Shown: positions 37,631-46,661 of the stretch, one piece after another
Numbering within the stretch: the first letter of the stretch is position 1
How the letters are laid out: every line of letters starts with the position of its first letter
DNA from: Candidatus Binatia bacterium
GTDB lineage: Bacteria; Desulfobacterota; Binatia; Bin18
Reading direction: 5' to 3'
Length of the DNA stretch: 64,000 nucleotides
Assembly: GCA_022826945.1 (NCBI GenBank)
Contig: JAJDTY010000064.1
Location: 62,001-126,000 of the forward strand
Notes under the pieces: model-generated
What the model saw: only the letters and a program-made list of their open reading frames with translations
Database searches by the model: none
Told to the model about the DNA's origin: nothing
Program-made: the position numbers and the translations under genes

Positions 37631-39162
37631 AAGGGCGGGAACCGGACAGCACCGTAGGCCGCTGGACAACCAAGGCTGGTACGCCGCCCCCCGTGGCCGT
37701 AGGGCTTCAGATGCTACCTGCTCGGGCCACCCTTCCCCCCCGCGCGACCGCTGTGTCCGAAACGCCGGTCTTGTTTAATACCAACCGGCGGATTCACTTT
37801 GTCGGTATTGGTGGAGTCGGGATGAGCGGTATTGCCGAGGTCTTACTCAATCTGGGCTATCAAATTAGTGGCTCGGATCTGACCGAATCCGAGACAACGC
37901 GGCGGTTGAAACGTAATGGCGCACATATTGTCTATGGTCACCAGCCCCAGCACGTCCATCCCGATACCGATGTTGTGGTCATCTCGTCGGCTGTCAAATA
38001 TGCGAATCCGGAAGTCGTACACGCCCGCGCGCTCAATATTCCAGTCATTCCTCGAGCCGAAATGCTGGCTGAGCTGATGCGCCTCAAATACGGCATTGCG
38101 GTTGCCGGGACGCATGGCAAGACGACGACGACATCCTTAATCGCAACCACCCTGGCGCATGCCCATTTTGATCCAACCATGGTCATTGGTGGACGGCTCA
38201 ACGTGCTGGGGTCTAACGCACGGCTGGGGCAGGGGCGTTTTCTCGTGGCGGAAGCCGACGAGAGTGATGGGACCTTCCTCCTGCTCAGCCCAACTATTGG
38301 CGTAGTGACCAGCATTGATCCCGAGCATCTTGATTACTATGGGCACATGGATCACGTCCAAACCGCCTATCTTGACTTTATCAATCGGCTCCCCTTTTAC
38401 GGTCGTGCCGTGCTGTGCTTGGACAGTGTGCATGTCCGCGCCCTGCTTCCCCAGGTTCGCAAGCGGTTTGTGACCTACGGCCTCAGTCCAGAAGCGGATG
38501 TGCAGGCCAAACGTCTGACCGTCTCCGGTCTCACCACCCGGTGTGAGGTCTGGCGTGGAACGGAGCGGCTGGGAGATATCCAACTGAACCTTCCTGGGCG
38601 TCACTATGCGCAGAATGCCCTCGCCGCGGTAGCGGTCGCTCTGGAACTGGATATTGCGTTCTCCCAGGTTCAGGAAGCCCTGAACGACTTTACCGGCATT
38701 CAGCGACGCTTTGAGATCAAGGGAGAAACGGCCGGGGTACTGGTAGTTGACGATTACGCCCATCACCCCGAGGAAGTCCGAGCCACCTTACGGGCTGCCA
38801 GAGAGGGCTTTGGTCGCCGCTTGATCGCGCTCTTCCAACCCCATCGCTATTCACGTACCGCTCACCTCTTCGACGATTTTTTGTCGGCCTTTGACGATGC
38901 GAACGTCTTGGTGCTGACGGAAATTTACCCCGCTGGTGAGGAGCCGCAGGCCGATATCTCGGGAGAGAATCTCTACCACGCTATCAAACGCCGTGGCCAT
39001 GCGGAGGTCCATTTTGTCCCACAGCGCGCGGACCTAGCCCAGGCGCTCCAAACCATCACCCGAGCAGGGGATTTAGTATTGACCCTCGGGGCCGGGGATA
39101 TTGTCCGGACCGGACCCGAGTTGCTCGCACGGCTGCGGAATGGAGACGTCAATGCAAGCTGA
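37615..39162 (+). CDS. murC: UDP-MurNAc:L-alanine ligase MurC, with N-terminal extension
   Basis: 515 residues. The usual MurC start, IHFVGIGGVGMSGIAEVL, begins only at residue 60. The preceding stretch is basic, then Pro/Ala rich (GTPPPVAVGLQMLPARATLP) and looks disordered. ATG 37615 has GGGAGG five bases upstream, which favours this start over an internal one. The ATP loop is AVAGTHGKTTTT; DESDGTFL and DDYAHHPEEV are conserved. It adds L-Ala to UDP-MurNAc. Overlaps murG and murB. Confidence 0.96.
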   Translation: MSRKMKGREPDSTVGRWTTKAGTPPPVAVGLQMLPARATLPPRATAVSETPVLFNTNRRIHFVGIGGVGMSGIAEVLLNLGYQISGSDLTESETTRRLKRNGAHIVYGHQPQHVHPDTDVVVISSAVKYANPEVVHARALNIPVIPRAEMLAELMRLKYGIAVAGTHGKTTTTSLIATTLAHAHFDPTMVIGGRLNVLGSNARLGQGRFLVAEADESDGTFLLLSPTIGVVTSIDPEHLDYYGHMDHVQTAYLDFINRLPFYGRAVLCLDSVHVRALLPQVRKRFVTYGLSPEADVQAKRLTVSGLTTRCEVWRGTERLGDIQLNLPGRHYAQNALAAVAVALELDIAFSQVQEALNDFTGIQRRFEIKGETAGVLVVDDYAHHPEEVRATLRAAREGFGRRLIALFQPHRYSRTAHLFDDFLSAFDDANVLVLTEIYPAGEEPQADISGENLYHAIKRRGHAEVHFVPQRADLAQALQTITRAGDLVLTLGAGDIVRTGPELLARLRNGDVNAS

Positions 39163-40090
39163 GGTGCGGACGACACTGAAGACGCAGCTGCGACGCACCC
39201 TCGGTCCGTGCGTGCGCTTTGATGTTGGTCTGGCCCGCTACACGTCTTTTCGTATTGGTGGACCTGCCGATATTTTTGTCGAACCGAACACGCTGGAAGA
39301 GCTTCAGGTACTAATGCGCTTGGTGACGGAATACGGAGCTCCTTGCTTCCTCCTCGGAGGGGGGACGAATGTCCTTGTCAGTGACAAGGGAGTCCGCGGA
39401 GTCGTGATTCGGCTGGGGCGGGGTTTCGACTATGCCGAGTGGGGGGTCCAACCTGAGCAGACGCAGACCGCACAGGTTCGTGTCGGCGCCGGCCGTTCAT
39501 TGGGCCAATTCGTGCGAGAAGCCGCACGCAAAGGGTATGGAGGAGTGGAATTTGCTGAGGGGATTCCTGGACGCGTGGGGGGAGGCCTTTTGATGAATGC
39601 GGGGGCCTTTGGGAGCGAACTGAGTGAAGTGGTTGAGACGATTACGGGGGTAACCCACACAGGCCAGTCTCTGCGGCTGTCCAATCCCTCGATTGGCTTT
39701 GCCTACAGAACCACTGCCCTCCCACCGCAATTTATTGTGAGTGAGGTAGTGTTCCGGCTCCGGCAAAAGCCCCGAGTCAGTATTACCTCCGCTATGCAAC
39801 AGGCACGCAAGAAACGGAACCGCAGTCAGCCCCACGGATACCCGAACGCTGGGTCCATCTTTAAGAACCCGCCGGGACGCTATGCGGGGCGCATGATTGA
39901 GGCGGTGGGCTGTAAGGGCAGCCGTCAGGGCCAAGCTCAGGTCTCCGAGCAACACGCCAATTTTATTGTGAATACGGGAGGGGCCACGGCGAGCCAGGTA
40001 TGGCGTCTCATAGAACAGGTGCAACGCCAGGTATGGCAAGAAGAACGGGTCTGGCTTGAGCCCGAGGTCCGACGGGTTGGAGAATGGTAG
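39152..40090 (+). CDS. murB: UDP-N-acetylenolpyruvoylglucosamine reductase
   Basis: 312 residues from ATG 39152, with GGAG six or seven bases upstream and an 11-bp overlap with murC; earlier in-frame starts are less supported. The FAD-binding parts are YTSFRIGGPAD and LLGGGTNVLVSDKGVRGVV, with GIPGRVGGGLLMNAGAFG and the proton-donor serine in PNAGSIFKNP. Length suggests the short type II (IIa/b) MurB. It reduces the enolpyruvyl group with NADPH to make UDP-MurNAc. Confidence 0.96.
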   Translation: MQAEVRTTLKTQLRRTLGPCVRFDVGLARYTSFRIGGPADIFVEPNTLEELQVLMRLVTEYGAPCFLLGGGTNVLVSDKGVRGVVIRLGRGFDYAEWGVQPEQTQTAQVRVGAGRSLGQFVREAARKGYGGVEFAEGIPGRVGGGLLMNAGAFGSELSEVVETITGVTHTGQSLRLSNPSIGFAYRTTALPPQFIVSEVVFRLRQKPRVSITSAMQQARKKRNRSQPHGYPNAGSIFKNPPGRYAGRMIEAVGCKGSRQGQAQVSEQHANFIVNTGGATASQVWRLIEQVQRQVWQEERVWLEPEVRRVGEW

Positions 40091-41019
40091 CCAAGATGAA
40101 ATCCGAACAGCGAGTCGGGGTGCTCTGGGGCGGACTGTCGGCGGAACGGGAGATTTCCCGGCTGACTGGAGAGGCGGTCTGTGCCGCGCTGGAGGCACGC
40201 GGCTATAGCGTTCAGGCTATCCCGGTTGAACCCGATGGCGTCTGGGTTGCTCAGGCCCAAAAGGCGAATGTCATTTTTATCGCCCTGCATGGAAAGTTCG
40301 GAGAAGATGGGGCGGTGCAAGGCGTACTGGAAACTTTGGGGATTCCGTACACGGGGTCCAGCGTCTTAGCGAGTGCCGTCGCCATGAATAAGCCGATGGC
40401 AAAACGGATTTGGCAAACCTACGATTTGCCAACGCCCGACTGGCGGATTGTTGAGCGGGGGACGCCGGCTGAGCAGGTTGTGCCCTCCTACCCGGTCGTA
40501 GTCAAGCCGATTGCGGAAGGATCGAGTGTTGGCGTGAGTATCGTCCGCTCCGAGGCGATGCTCACCCCCGCCCTGACTCAGGCGTTGCGGTATGACACGG
40601 CGTGTTTGGTGGAAGCCTATATTCCCGGGAAAGAAGTCACTGTCGGTATTCTCGAGGAACAGGCGATTGGAGCAATGGAAGTGATTGCCAAGGGTGAATT
40701 CCACTCCTATGAGGTCAAATATACGCCGGGGCGAGAAGAATTCCTCATGCCGGCCCCGCTACCGGAGGCAACCTATGCCCAGGTTCTCAAGCTGGCATGG
40801 CAGGCGCATCGTGCCCTCGAGTGCAGCGGATATAGTCGAGTCGACATGCGGGTTAGTCCGGCTGGAGAGATTTTTCTGATCGAATTGAACTCGCTACCTG
40901 GCTTGACAGGGTTGAGTTATCTCCCACGCATCGCCGCCCATCATGGACTGTCCTATGAGGATCTCGTGGAGGCTATCCTACAGCAGGCAACCCTCCATAT
41001 TCCGCGAGGAGAAGTATGA
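40084..41019 (+). CDS. ddl: D-alanine--D-alanine ligase
   Basis: 311 residues. The ATP-grasp marks are VGVLWGGLSAEREIS at the N-terminus, PYTGSSVLASAVAMNK, VVKPIAEGSSVGVSIV, YIPGKEVTVGIL and FLIELNSLPGLTGLSYLPRI. It is the DdlB-type position within the dcw cluster, supplying D-Ala-D-Ala. ATG 40084 overlaps murB by 7 bp; ATG 40096 is an alternative. Overlaps ftsQ by ATGA. Confidence 0.97.
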   Translation: MVAKMKSEQRVGVLWGGLSAEREISRLTGEAVCAALEARGYSVQAIPVEPDGVWVAQAQKANVIFIALHGKFGEDGAVQGVLETLGIPYTGSSVLASAVAMNKPMAKRIWQTYDLPTPDWRIVERGTPAEQVVPSYPVVVKPIAEGSSVGVSIVRSEAMLTPALTQALRYDTACLVEAYIPGKEVTVGILEEQAIGAMEVIAKGEFHSYEVKYTPGREEFLMPAPLPEATYAQVLKLAWQAHRALECSGYSRVDMRVSPAGEIFLIELNSLPGLTGLSYLPRIAAHHGLSYEDLVEAILQQATLHIPRGEV

Positions 41020-41840
41020 GACCCCCGGCCCGCAAAGAGTCCCCGATCCTTCTCCGGCTATGGCAGGCCGTAGCCCAACGGACCCTGATACCAGTCCGAT
41101 CACTCCTCCTATTGGGGCTTGTGTGTGTCGTTTGCAGCATAGGAGGAGTCGCTTTGGTACACTATGCCAAACAGCACCCGTACTTCGCTGCGACAGATAT
41201 TGTTGTCTCAACTGACGGCAGGCTCACACCGGACGAGATCAAACAGTGGGCAGGGATGGCGCCGGGAATGAATATTATCGCTCTGGACGTCCAGGCCGTG
41301 GAGCAGCGTTTGCGGCAACACCCCTGGGTCCACACTGCCGTTGTCACCCGGGAGTTCCCGCAGCGTATCTATCTGACGATCCGGGAGCGTCACCCCGTAG
41401 CGCGCATCCGGCGTCCAGAAGCCACGTATCTGGATGGGAACGGTGACAGCTTTGTCGCCCCTGCATCGAGTGCGCACGATCTGCCGTATGTGAGCGGGCT
41501 TGAGCGGGTTCCCCTGGAAACACAAACTGTCAGGACAGTCCTGGCCGGAGCTCGGTTGTGTCTCTCGCTGATACAGGAATGGAACGTGGCGCTGTCCGAA
41601 ATTCATTGGAACGACCAGCGAGGATATACTCTGTTTCTGTCCGACCGCCAGGTCGCGATTCGGCTTGGCCAGCAGATCCGCCCGACCGTGTTTGTGCTGA
41701 TGCAACGGGTACTGGAGCGCTGGCCACAAGACCGACGAGCAACCGTTTTTGATGCGCGCTTTACTGATCAGATTGTGGCGTCCCCTCTTCCAGTGAGACT
41801 GGATAAGGGGAAGAGACGTGGACCTAACTCGCACGCTTAG
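41016..41840 (+). CDS. ftsQ: Cell division protein FtsQ
   Basis: 274 residues. A basic cytoplasmic N-terminus of about 25 residues, one membrane span (LLLLGLVCVVCSIGGVALV), then a POTRA domain (FAATDIVVSTDGRLTPDEIK) and the FtsQ core with WVHTAVVTREFPQRIYLTIR and ERHPVARI. It links cytoplasmic and periplasmic divisome parts. Start overlaps ddl; ftsA follows after 9 bp. Confidence 0.95.
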   Translation: MRPPARKESPILLRLWQAVAQRTLIPVRSLLLLGLVCVVCSIGGVALVHYAKQHPYFAATDIVVSTDGRLTPDEIKQWAGMAPGMNIIALDVQAVEQRLRQHPWVHTAVVTREFPQRIYLTIRERHPVARIRRPEATYLDGNGDSFVAPASSAHDLPYVSGLERVPLETQTVRTVLAGARLCLSLIQEWNVALSEIHWNDQRGYTLFLSDRQVAIRLGQQIRPTVFVLMQRVLERWPQDRRATVFDARFTDQIVASPLPVRLDKGKRRGPNSHA

Positions 41841-41849
41841 GGAGGCGGT

Positions 41850-43085
41850 ATGGAGAATATGGAGAACAAGGATTCCCTATTGGTGAGTGTTGATATTGGG
41901 ACGTATCAGACATCGGTTGTCGTTGCGGAAAAAACGCACGATGGGCTGACCGTTTTGGGGATGGGGACCGCGCCATCTCAAGGCGTACGCAAGGGCCTTG
42001 TCACCAATGTTGAGAACGCAGCCCAGGGGCTACAACAGGCAGTAGCCGAAGCCGAGGCCAATGCAAGCTGCGAAATTCATAATGTGTTTGTCAGCCTGAC
42101 CGGCGGACATATGGAAGGAATTTCGAGTCAGGGCGTTGTCCGGGTCAAAGGCGGCGAGGTGTCTGCGGACGATGTGCAGGAAGTGGTTGCAGTAGCCCGG
42201 ACGATCGCCCTACCCCCGGAGTGTGAAATTTTGCACGTCTTTCCCCAAGGGTTTCTGGTGGATGGACAAGAACGTGGCCGCGACCCTGTTGGGGCGAGTG
42301 GCGTGCGGCTTGAGACTGATGTCCATGTGATCAGCGTTTCCTCAACTGCCCTGTATGCCCTCCAGAAATGCTGTGAGCGTGCGGGACTCTATCTCAACGG
42401 CGTGTACTATGGCGCGCTAGCGGCAGCTGAGGCCGTCTTGACTCCAGAGGAAAAAGAGTTGGGCGTTGTGGTGATCGACATTGGGGCGGGCACGACCAGT
42501 GTGGCCGCTTTTTGTCAAGGCGTTGTCTATTATACCGCGGTTCTGCCGGTGGGTGGGGAAAACGTGACGAACGATCTGGCCGTGGGTCTCTGTATTCCAG
42601 TGGCAGAGGCCGAAAGGCTGAAACAGCAGCACGGCTGTGCTTTGACCAGCCTGATTGCGCCGGGTGAGGCGATTGAGATGCCCCGTATCGGCGAGCGTGA
42701 TGCAGTTCCGCTCCCGCGGCGAAAAATGAGCGAGATTATCGAACCGCGGATTGAAGAGATTTTTGAGCTCGTCCGAGAGCAACTCGATTTTGGGGGCCTC
42801 TCAGACCGGCTCGGCGCGGGCGTGGTCCTCACCGGTGGGAGCGCGCTCCTTGAGGGCGTACCGGACCTCGCCCAACGCGTCTTCCGTATGGCGGCGCGTC
42901 GAGGTGCGCCTCGGTGTGCGAGCGGTGTGGTTGATCCAGCTCAGAGTCCTATGTATGCGGCGAATGTCGGCCTGATCCTGTGCCATGCGCAGGATACGCT
43001 CCGCCCTCCGGCCCAGGTACGGAACGGACAGAACTGGCAGCATATGCGAGAACGAGTCGTCGAGTGGTTTCGGGAATTTTTTTAG
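41850..43085 (+). CDS. ftsA: Cell division protein FtsA
   Basis: 411 residues, actin-like. Phosphate-1 loop VSVDIGTYQTSVVV, phosphate-2 VVIDIGAGTTSVA, adenosine motif VVLTGGSALLEGV. The 1C insert (VSADDVQEVVAVAR) is present. The C-terminus ends in RERVVEWFREFF, an amphipathic helix for membrane binding. It tethers FtsZ to the inner membrane. GGGAGGCGG precedes the ATG. Confidence 0.97.
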   Translation: MENMENKDSLLVSVDIGTYQTSVVVAEKTHDGLTVLGMGTAPSQGVRKGLVTNVENAAQGLQQAVAEAEANASCEIHNVFVSLTGGHMEGISSQGVVRVKGGEVSADDVQEVVAVARTIALPPECEILHVFPQGFLVDGQERGRDPVGASGVRLETDVHVISVSSTALYALQKCCERAGLYLNGVYYGALAAAEAVLTPEEKELGVVVIDIGAGTTSVAAFCQGVVYYTAVLPVGGENVTNDLAVGLCIPVAEAERLKQQHGCALTSLIAPGEAIEMPRIGERDAVPLPRRKMSEIIEPRIEEIFELVREQLDFGGLSDRLGAGVVLTGGSALLEGVPDLAQRVFRMAARRGAPRCASGVVDPAQSPMYAANVGLILCHAQDTLRPPAQVRNGQNWQHMRERVVEWFREFF

Positions 43086-43137
43086 ACCGTAGCCTCTCCT
43101 GTGGAGACATGCTAACTGAAGATGAAGGAGGTGGGAG

Positions 43138-44325
43138 ATGATTGAGTTTGTGGAGAATGAGGGTAGTGGGGCTCAGCTCCGTATCATTGGGATTGGAGGA
43201 GCTGGAGGGAACGCCATCAATACCATGATCAGTGGTGGGTTGTCCGGCGTGGACTTTATTGTGGCGAATACAGACGCGCAAGCGTTGCGGGTCAACTTGG
43301 CGCCGACCAAGATTCAACTTGGCTCCGAGTTGACCAAAGGGCTCGGTGCGGGTGCCAATCCCGAGATCGGTCGTAATGCCACACTGGAAAGCGAGGATGA
43401 GCTGCGACAGCATCTGGTCGGCGCCGATATGGTTTTCGTTACGGCGGGGATGGGCGGCGGAACCGGGACCGGTGGGGCACCCATTGCCGCCCGCCTGGCA
43501 AAGGAAAATGGGGCGTTGACCGTTGGGGTTGTGACCAAGCCGTTTCTCTTCGAGGGGAAACGTCGTATGCGGCAGGCCGATGAGGGGATCCACGAGTTGA
43601 AAGAAAATGTGGATACGCTGATTTGTATTCCGAACCAACGTTTATTGGCGGTGGCGAGTCGCAGTCAGCCACTCATCGAGGCCTTTCACAAGGCGGATGA
43701 AGTCTTACTCCAGGCTGTTCGAGGTATCTCTGACCTGATTATGGTGAGTGGTCTGATTAATCTCGATTTTGCGGATGTGCGTACCATCATGGCCGAGATG
43801 GGGATGGCAATTATGGGAGCCGCCACAGCGAGTGGAGAGAACCGGGCAGAAGAGGCCGCACGACGGGCCATTGCCAGCCCGCTGCTTGAAGATATTTCCA
43901 TCAGTGGAGCGCGCGGCGTGCTGATCAATGTGACCGGTGGACAGAGTCTCACTCTACACGAAGTGAATGAGGCGGCTTCGCTTATCCAAGAAGAAGCAGC
44001 TGAAGATGCCAACATTATCTTTGGCGCGGTCATTGACGAGACTATGGAGGAAGAACTGCTCATTACGGTCATTGCCACCGGATTTGGCGAAAAGGAACTA
44101 GAGCGGCCGAAAACGCCAGCGCTGAGCGCGGTATCTGGTGGAAGACGGAATACAAAAGGATCGCTCGGGACATTTGATCCAGCAGTGCTGGAACAACCAG
44201 CCTATGCACGGAGACGCACACTCGGGCAAAGCTCGGTCGTTCCTTCGGCAAAAAATCTGGACGCAGAGCAGAGCGATGAGCTTGCCGAAGGGATGCCTGT
44301 ATTTCTCAGAAAGCAGGCGAATTAA
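43138..44325 (+). CDS. ftsZ: Cell division GTPase FtsZ
   Basis: 395 residues. The tubulin signature GGGTGTG is at 106-112, the N-terminal loop reads IGIGGAGGNAINTM and the T7 loop reads NLDFADVRTIM. A linker of about 60 residues leads to the C-terminal peptide GMPVFLRKQAN, which should bind FtsA. An almost perfect ribosome site (AAGGAGGTGGGAG) stands before the ATG, as expected for the most strongly made division protein. Last gene of the dcw cluster; no clear terminator follows. Confidence 0.98.
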   Translation: MIEFVENEGSGAQLRIIGIGGAGGNAINTMISGGLSGVDFIVANTDAQALRVNLAPTKIQLGSELTKGLGAGANPEIGRNATLESEDELRQHLVGADMVFVTAGMGGGTGTGGAPIAARLAKENGALTVGVVTKPFLFEGKRRMRQADEGIHELKENVDTLICIPNQRLLAVASRSQPLIEAFHKADEVLLQAVRGISDLIMVSGLINLDFADVRTIMAEMGMAIMGAATASGENRAEEAARRAIASPLLEDISISGARGVLINVTGGQSLTLHEVNEAASLIQEEAAEDANIIFGAVIDETMEEELLITVIATGFGEKELERPKTPALSAVSGGRRNTKGSLGTFDPAVLEQPAYARRRTLGQSSVVPSAKNLDAEQSDELAEGMPVFLRKQAN

Positions 44326-44419
44326 GAGGAACGACCCATTCGGCCATGTATATTGCGGGCTAGAAGCCCACACTCCGAAGCCCTGACTCCCGTGCGTTTG
44401 GGAGGAGAACGCTGCTTGT

Positions 44420-46216
44420 ATGTGGCTGACCACCGAACGGGCGCGTAACCGTCTGGCGGCTGAAAAGTCCCTTTTTTCAGCCGCCATTGATGGAGACATT
44501 CCGCTCTGCCTCATTTATCCGAACGAGTATGCGGTCGGAATGTCGAATCTGGGTTTCCAGGCCGCCTATAAAATCTTTACCCAACACGAGAGCTGCCGCT
44601 GTGAGCGGGCGTTTCTTCCCGCCCCGGACGAGGCAGCCGCGCTGAGACGGACTGGCGCGCCACTGGCTTCGCTCGAAACGCAACGGCCCCTGGCCGATTT
44701 TGAAATCCTGGCCTTCTCGATTTCGTTTGAAACAGACTATCTGCACATCCTTGATATTCTGGCGGCCGCGCATATTCCGCTCCGGGCCGCGGAACGGGCT
44801 CCGCACCATCCCCTGGTCATTGCCGGTGGGCCGGCAACCTTTCTCAACCCCGAACCTATTGCCGATTTTATTGATCTGTTCCTGATCGGTGAAGGTGAGG
44901 AAATGATTCCAGAGTTTCTGGAATGCTATGCATCGCTGGAGCGGGAGACGAACGACCCGGCACTACGCTTGCAGACGCTCAGTACCATAGCCGGTGCCTA
45001 TGTGCCAGCCTTGTTCCATCCAGCGTATGAGGCGACTGGACATCTGGCTCAGGTGACTCGTGCGACACCTCTTGCCCGAATTCCCCATGAGATTCAGGAC
45101 GCGCAGGCGAACAGTCACGCACCCACCGTACAGCGTCGCTTAGTCATGGATTTGGACGCCTATCCGACGACGTCGCAGCTCCTGACTCAGGAAACCGTTT
45201 TTGGCGACATGTTTCTCATTGAGGCGAGTCGAGGCTGCGAGTGGGGCTGTCGGTTTTGTGCCGCTGGCTTTATGTATCGACCCGTCCGTTATCGCAGTAC
45301 AGCAACCTTAACACAACAAGTAATACGAGGCTTACAGGAACGGCAGACCATTGGCCTCGTTGGAGCGGAGATGGCCAGCCAGCCGGGTATTGCCGGCTTA
45401 TGCGAATTTATTGGCCAGGCCGGTGGCCGTGCGTCTCCGTCCTCCTTAAAGGCCGATGTGATCACCCAGGATTTGGCGCGCGCGGTTGGACGCAATAATA
45501 CCCACTCAGTCACCGTCGCCCCGGAAGCAGGCTCAGAACGGATGCGCCGGGTGATTAATAAGAACTTGACTGAGACGGAGATCCTTCGTGCAACAGAGAT
45601 GTTGATCGGTGGAGGGGTACAAGCCCTCAAGCTGTACTTCATGATGGGCCTGCCGACCGAGACCCAGGAAGACGTTGATGCCATTGGAACGCTGACGCAG
45701 AAGATCCATAGCCGGTTTTGTGGTAAACGGGCCAAGATTGGCAGGATTACCCTATCGATCAATGCCTTTGTGCCCAAGCCATGGACCCCGCTTCAGTGGG
45801 AGCCCATGGAGGAACTCCCCGCTCTCCGGCGTAAGATGGCACGCTTGCAGAAACAACTTGCTCGACTGCCGCGCGTGACGGTCGATATCGAGTCGCCGCG
45901 TGAAGCCTACTACCAGACCGTGCTTTCGCGTGGAGACCGGCGCGTCGGCCAGCTACTGCTCGATATCCATACGCACGGGGGTGATTGGTGGAGCGTGGTC
46001 CAACGCTGGCGGCGTAAGGCAAAACGTCGGCCCGGCGCTCTCAATCCCGACTTTTTTGTCCATCGTCGGTATGACTCCGAGGAACGGCTGCCCTGGGACT
46101 TTATCGATCATGGAGTGGATAAACACTATCTGTGGGTCGAATGGCGTAAGGCCGTATTAGAACGGCAAACGCCGCCGTGTGATGTGACCTCATGTCGGAG
46201 TTGCGCCGCGTGTTAA
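44420..46216 (+). CDS. B12-binding-domain/radical SAM protein (TIGR03960-like)
   Basis: 598 residues. An N-terminal part resembling a cobalamin-binding Rossmann domain (CLIYPNEYAVGMSNLGFQAA, VIAGGPATFLNPEPIADF, IGEGEEMIPEF) precedes the radical SAM core with C273-xxx-C277-xx-C280 (RGCEWGCRFC). The C-terminus ends in a cysteine cluster (CDVTSCRSCAAC) that might bind a further cluster. It recalls the family found with the TIGR03936 domain, which is not fused here. Reaction unknown. It follows ftsZ by 94 bp and precedes acpS. Confidence 0.88.
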   Translation: MWLTTERARNRLAAEKSLFSAAIDGDIPLCLIYPNEYAVGMSNLGFQAAYKIFTQHESCRCERAFLPAPDEAAALRRTGAPLASLETQRPLADFEILAFSISFETDYLHILDILAAAHIPLRAAERAPHHPLVIAGGPATFLNPEPIADFIDLFLIGEGEEMIPEFLECYASLERETNDPALRLQTLSTIAGAYVPALFHPAYEATGHLAQVTRATPLARIPHEIQDAQANSHAPTVQRRLVMDLDAYPTTSQLLTQETVFGDMFLIEASRGCEWGCRFCAAGFMYRPVRYRSTATLTQQVIRGLQERQTIGLVGAEMASQPGIAGLCEFIGQAGGRASPSSLKADVITQDLARAVGRNNTHSVTVAPEAGSERMRRVINKNLTETEILRATEMLIGGGVQALKLYFMMGLPTETQEDVDAIGTLTQKIHSRFCGKRAKIGRITLSINAFVPKPWTPLQWEPMEELPALRRKMARLQKQLARLPRVTVDIESPREAYYQTVLSRGDRRVGQLLLDIHTHGGDWWSVVQRWRRKAKRRPGALNPDFFVHRRYDSEERLPWDFIDHGVDKHYLWVEWRKAVLERQTPPCDVTSCRSCAAC

Positions 46217-46232
46217 CCAGAGGATGCGGTCG

Positions 46233-46619
46233 ATGATTTTTGGCATAGGGAATGACTTGGCCGAGGTCGATCGCATCCGGGCCGCGCTCGAACGTCCCCG
46301 AACAGGCTGGCGCTTTCGCGACCGCGTCTTCACTGCTGGTGAGCAGGCGTACTGTGAGCGCCGCGGGAAAGCCAAATATCAGAGTTATGCCGCGCGCTTT
46401 GCAGCCAAAGAAGCCACAATGAAGGCGCTTGGACACGGTTGGGGCCGCACCGTAGGCTGGTGCGATGTTGAGGTTGTGCGGCAGCGTGGTTCCCGCCCCG
46501 AGATTGTCCTACACGGTAAGGCAAAAGCGTACGCCGCCGAGCAAGGTATCCGCCGCTTTCACCTGGCGCTGACCCACACAGCCGCACTCGCGGAAGCCCA
46601 AGTCATGGCTGAGTTGTAA
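46233..46619 (+). CDS. acpS: Holo-[acyl-carrier-protein] synthase
   Basis: 128 residues from ATG 46233; ATG 46224 lies directly against GAGG and is unlikely. The metal Asp is D8 in GIGNDLAEVDRI (usually GTD, here GND), and ARFAAKEATMKALG carries the catalytic K-E pair. It moves 4'-phosphopantetheine from CoA to acyl carrier protein. It lies 16 bp after the radical SAM gene and ends the plus-strand run. Confidence 0.94.
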   Translation: MIFGIGNDLAEVDRIRAALERPRTGWRFRDRVFTAGEQAYCERRGKAKYQSYAARFAAKEATMKALGHGWGRTVGWCDVEVVRQRGSRPEIVLHGKAKAYAAEQGIRRFHLALTHTAALAEAQVMAEL

Positions 46620-46625
46620 GCATTG

Positions 46626-46650
46626 GAGGGGCGCGGTCGTTACGCCCCTC
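46626..46650. terminator. Hairpin between convergent acpS and E2 genes
   Basis: GAGGGGCG (46626-46633) and CGCCCCTC (46643-46650) form an eight-base perfect stem with a nine-base loop. It lies 6 bp after the acpS stop and 11 bp from the E2 stop. The T-run is poor (TATTC), so it may be a weak bidirectional terminator. Confidence 0.5.
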
Positions 46651-46661
46651 TATTCGACCGG

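Noticed and set aside
44355..44367. GGGCT-AGA-AGCCC mini-hairpin after ftsZ
   Set aside because: Five-base stem without a T-run; too short to count as the dcw terminator.
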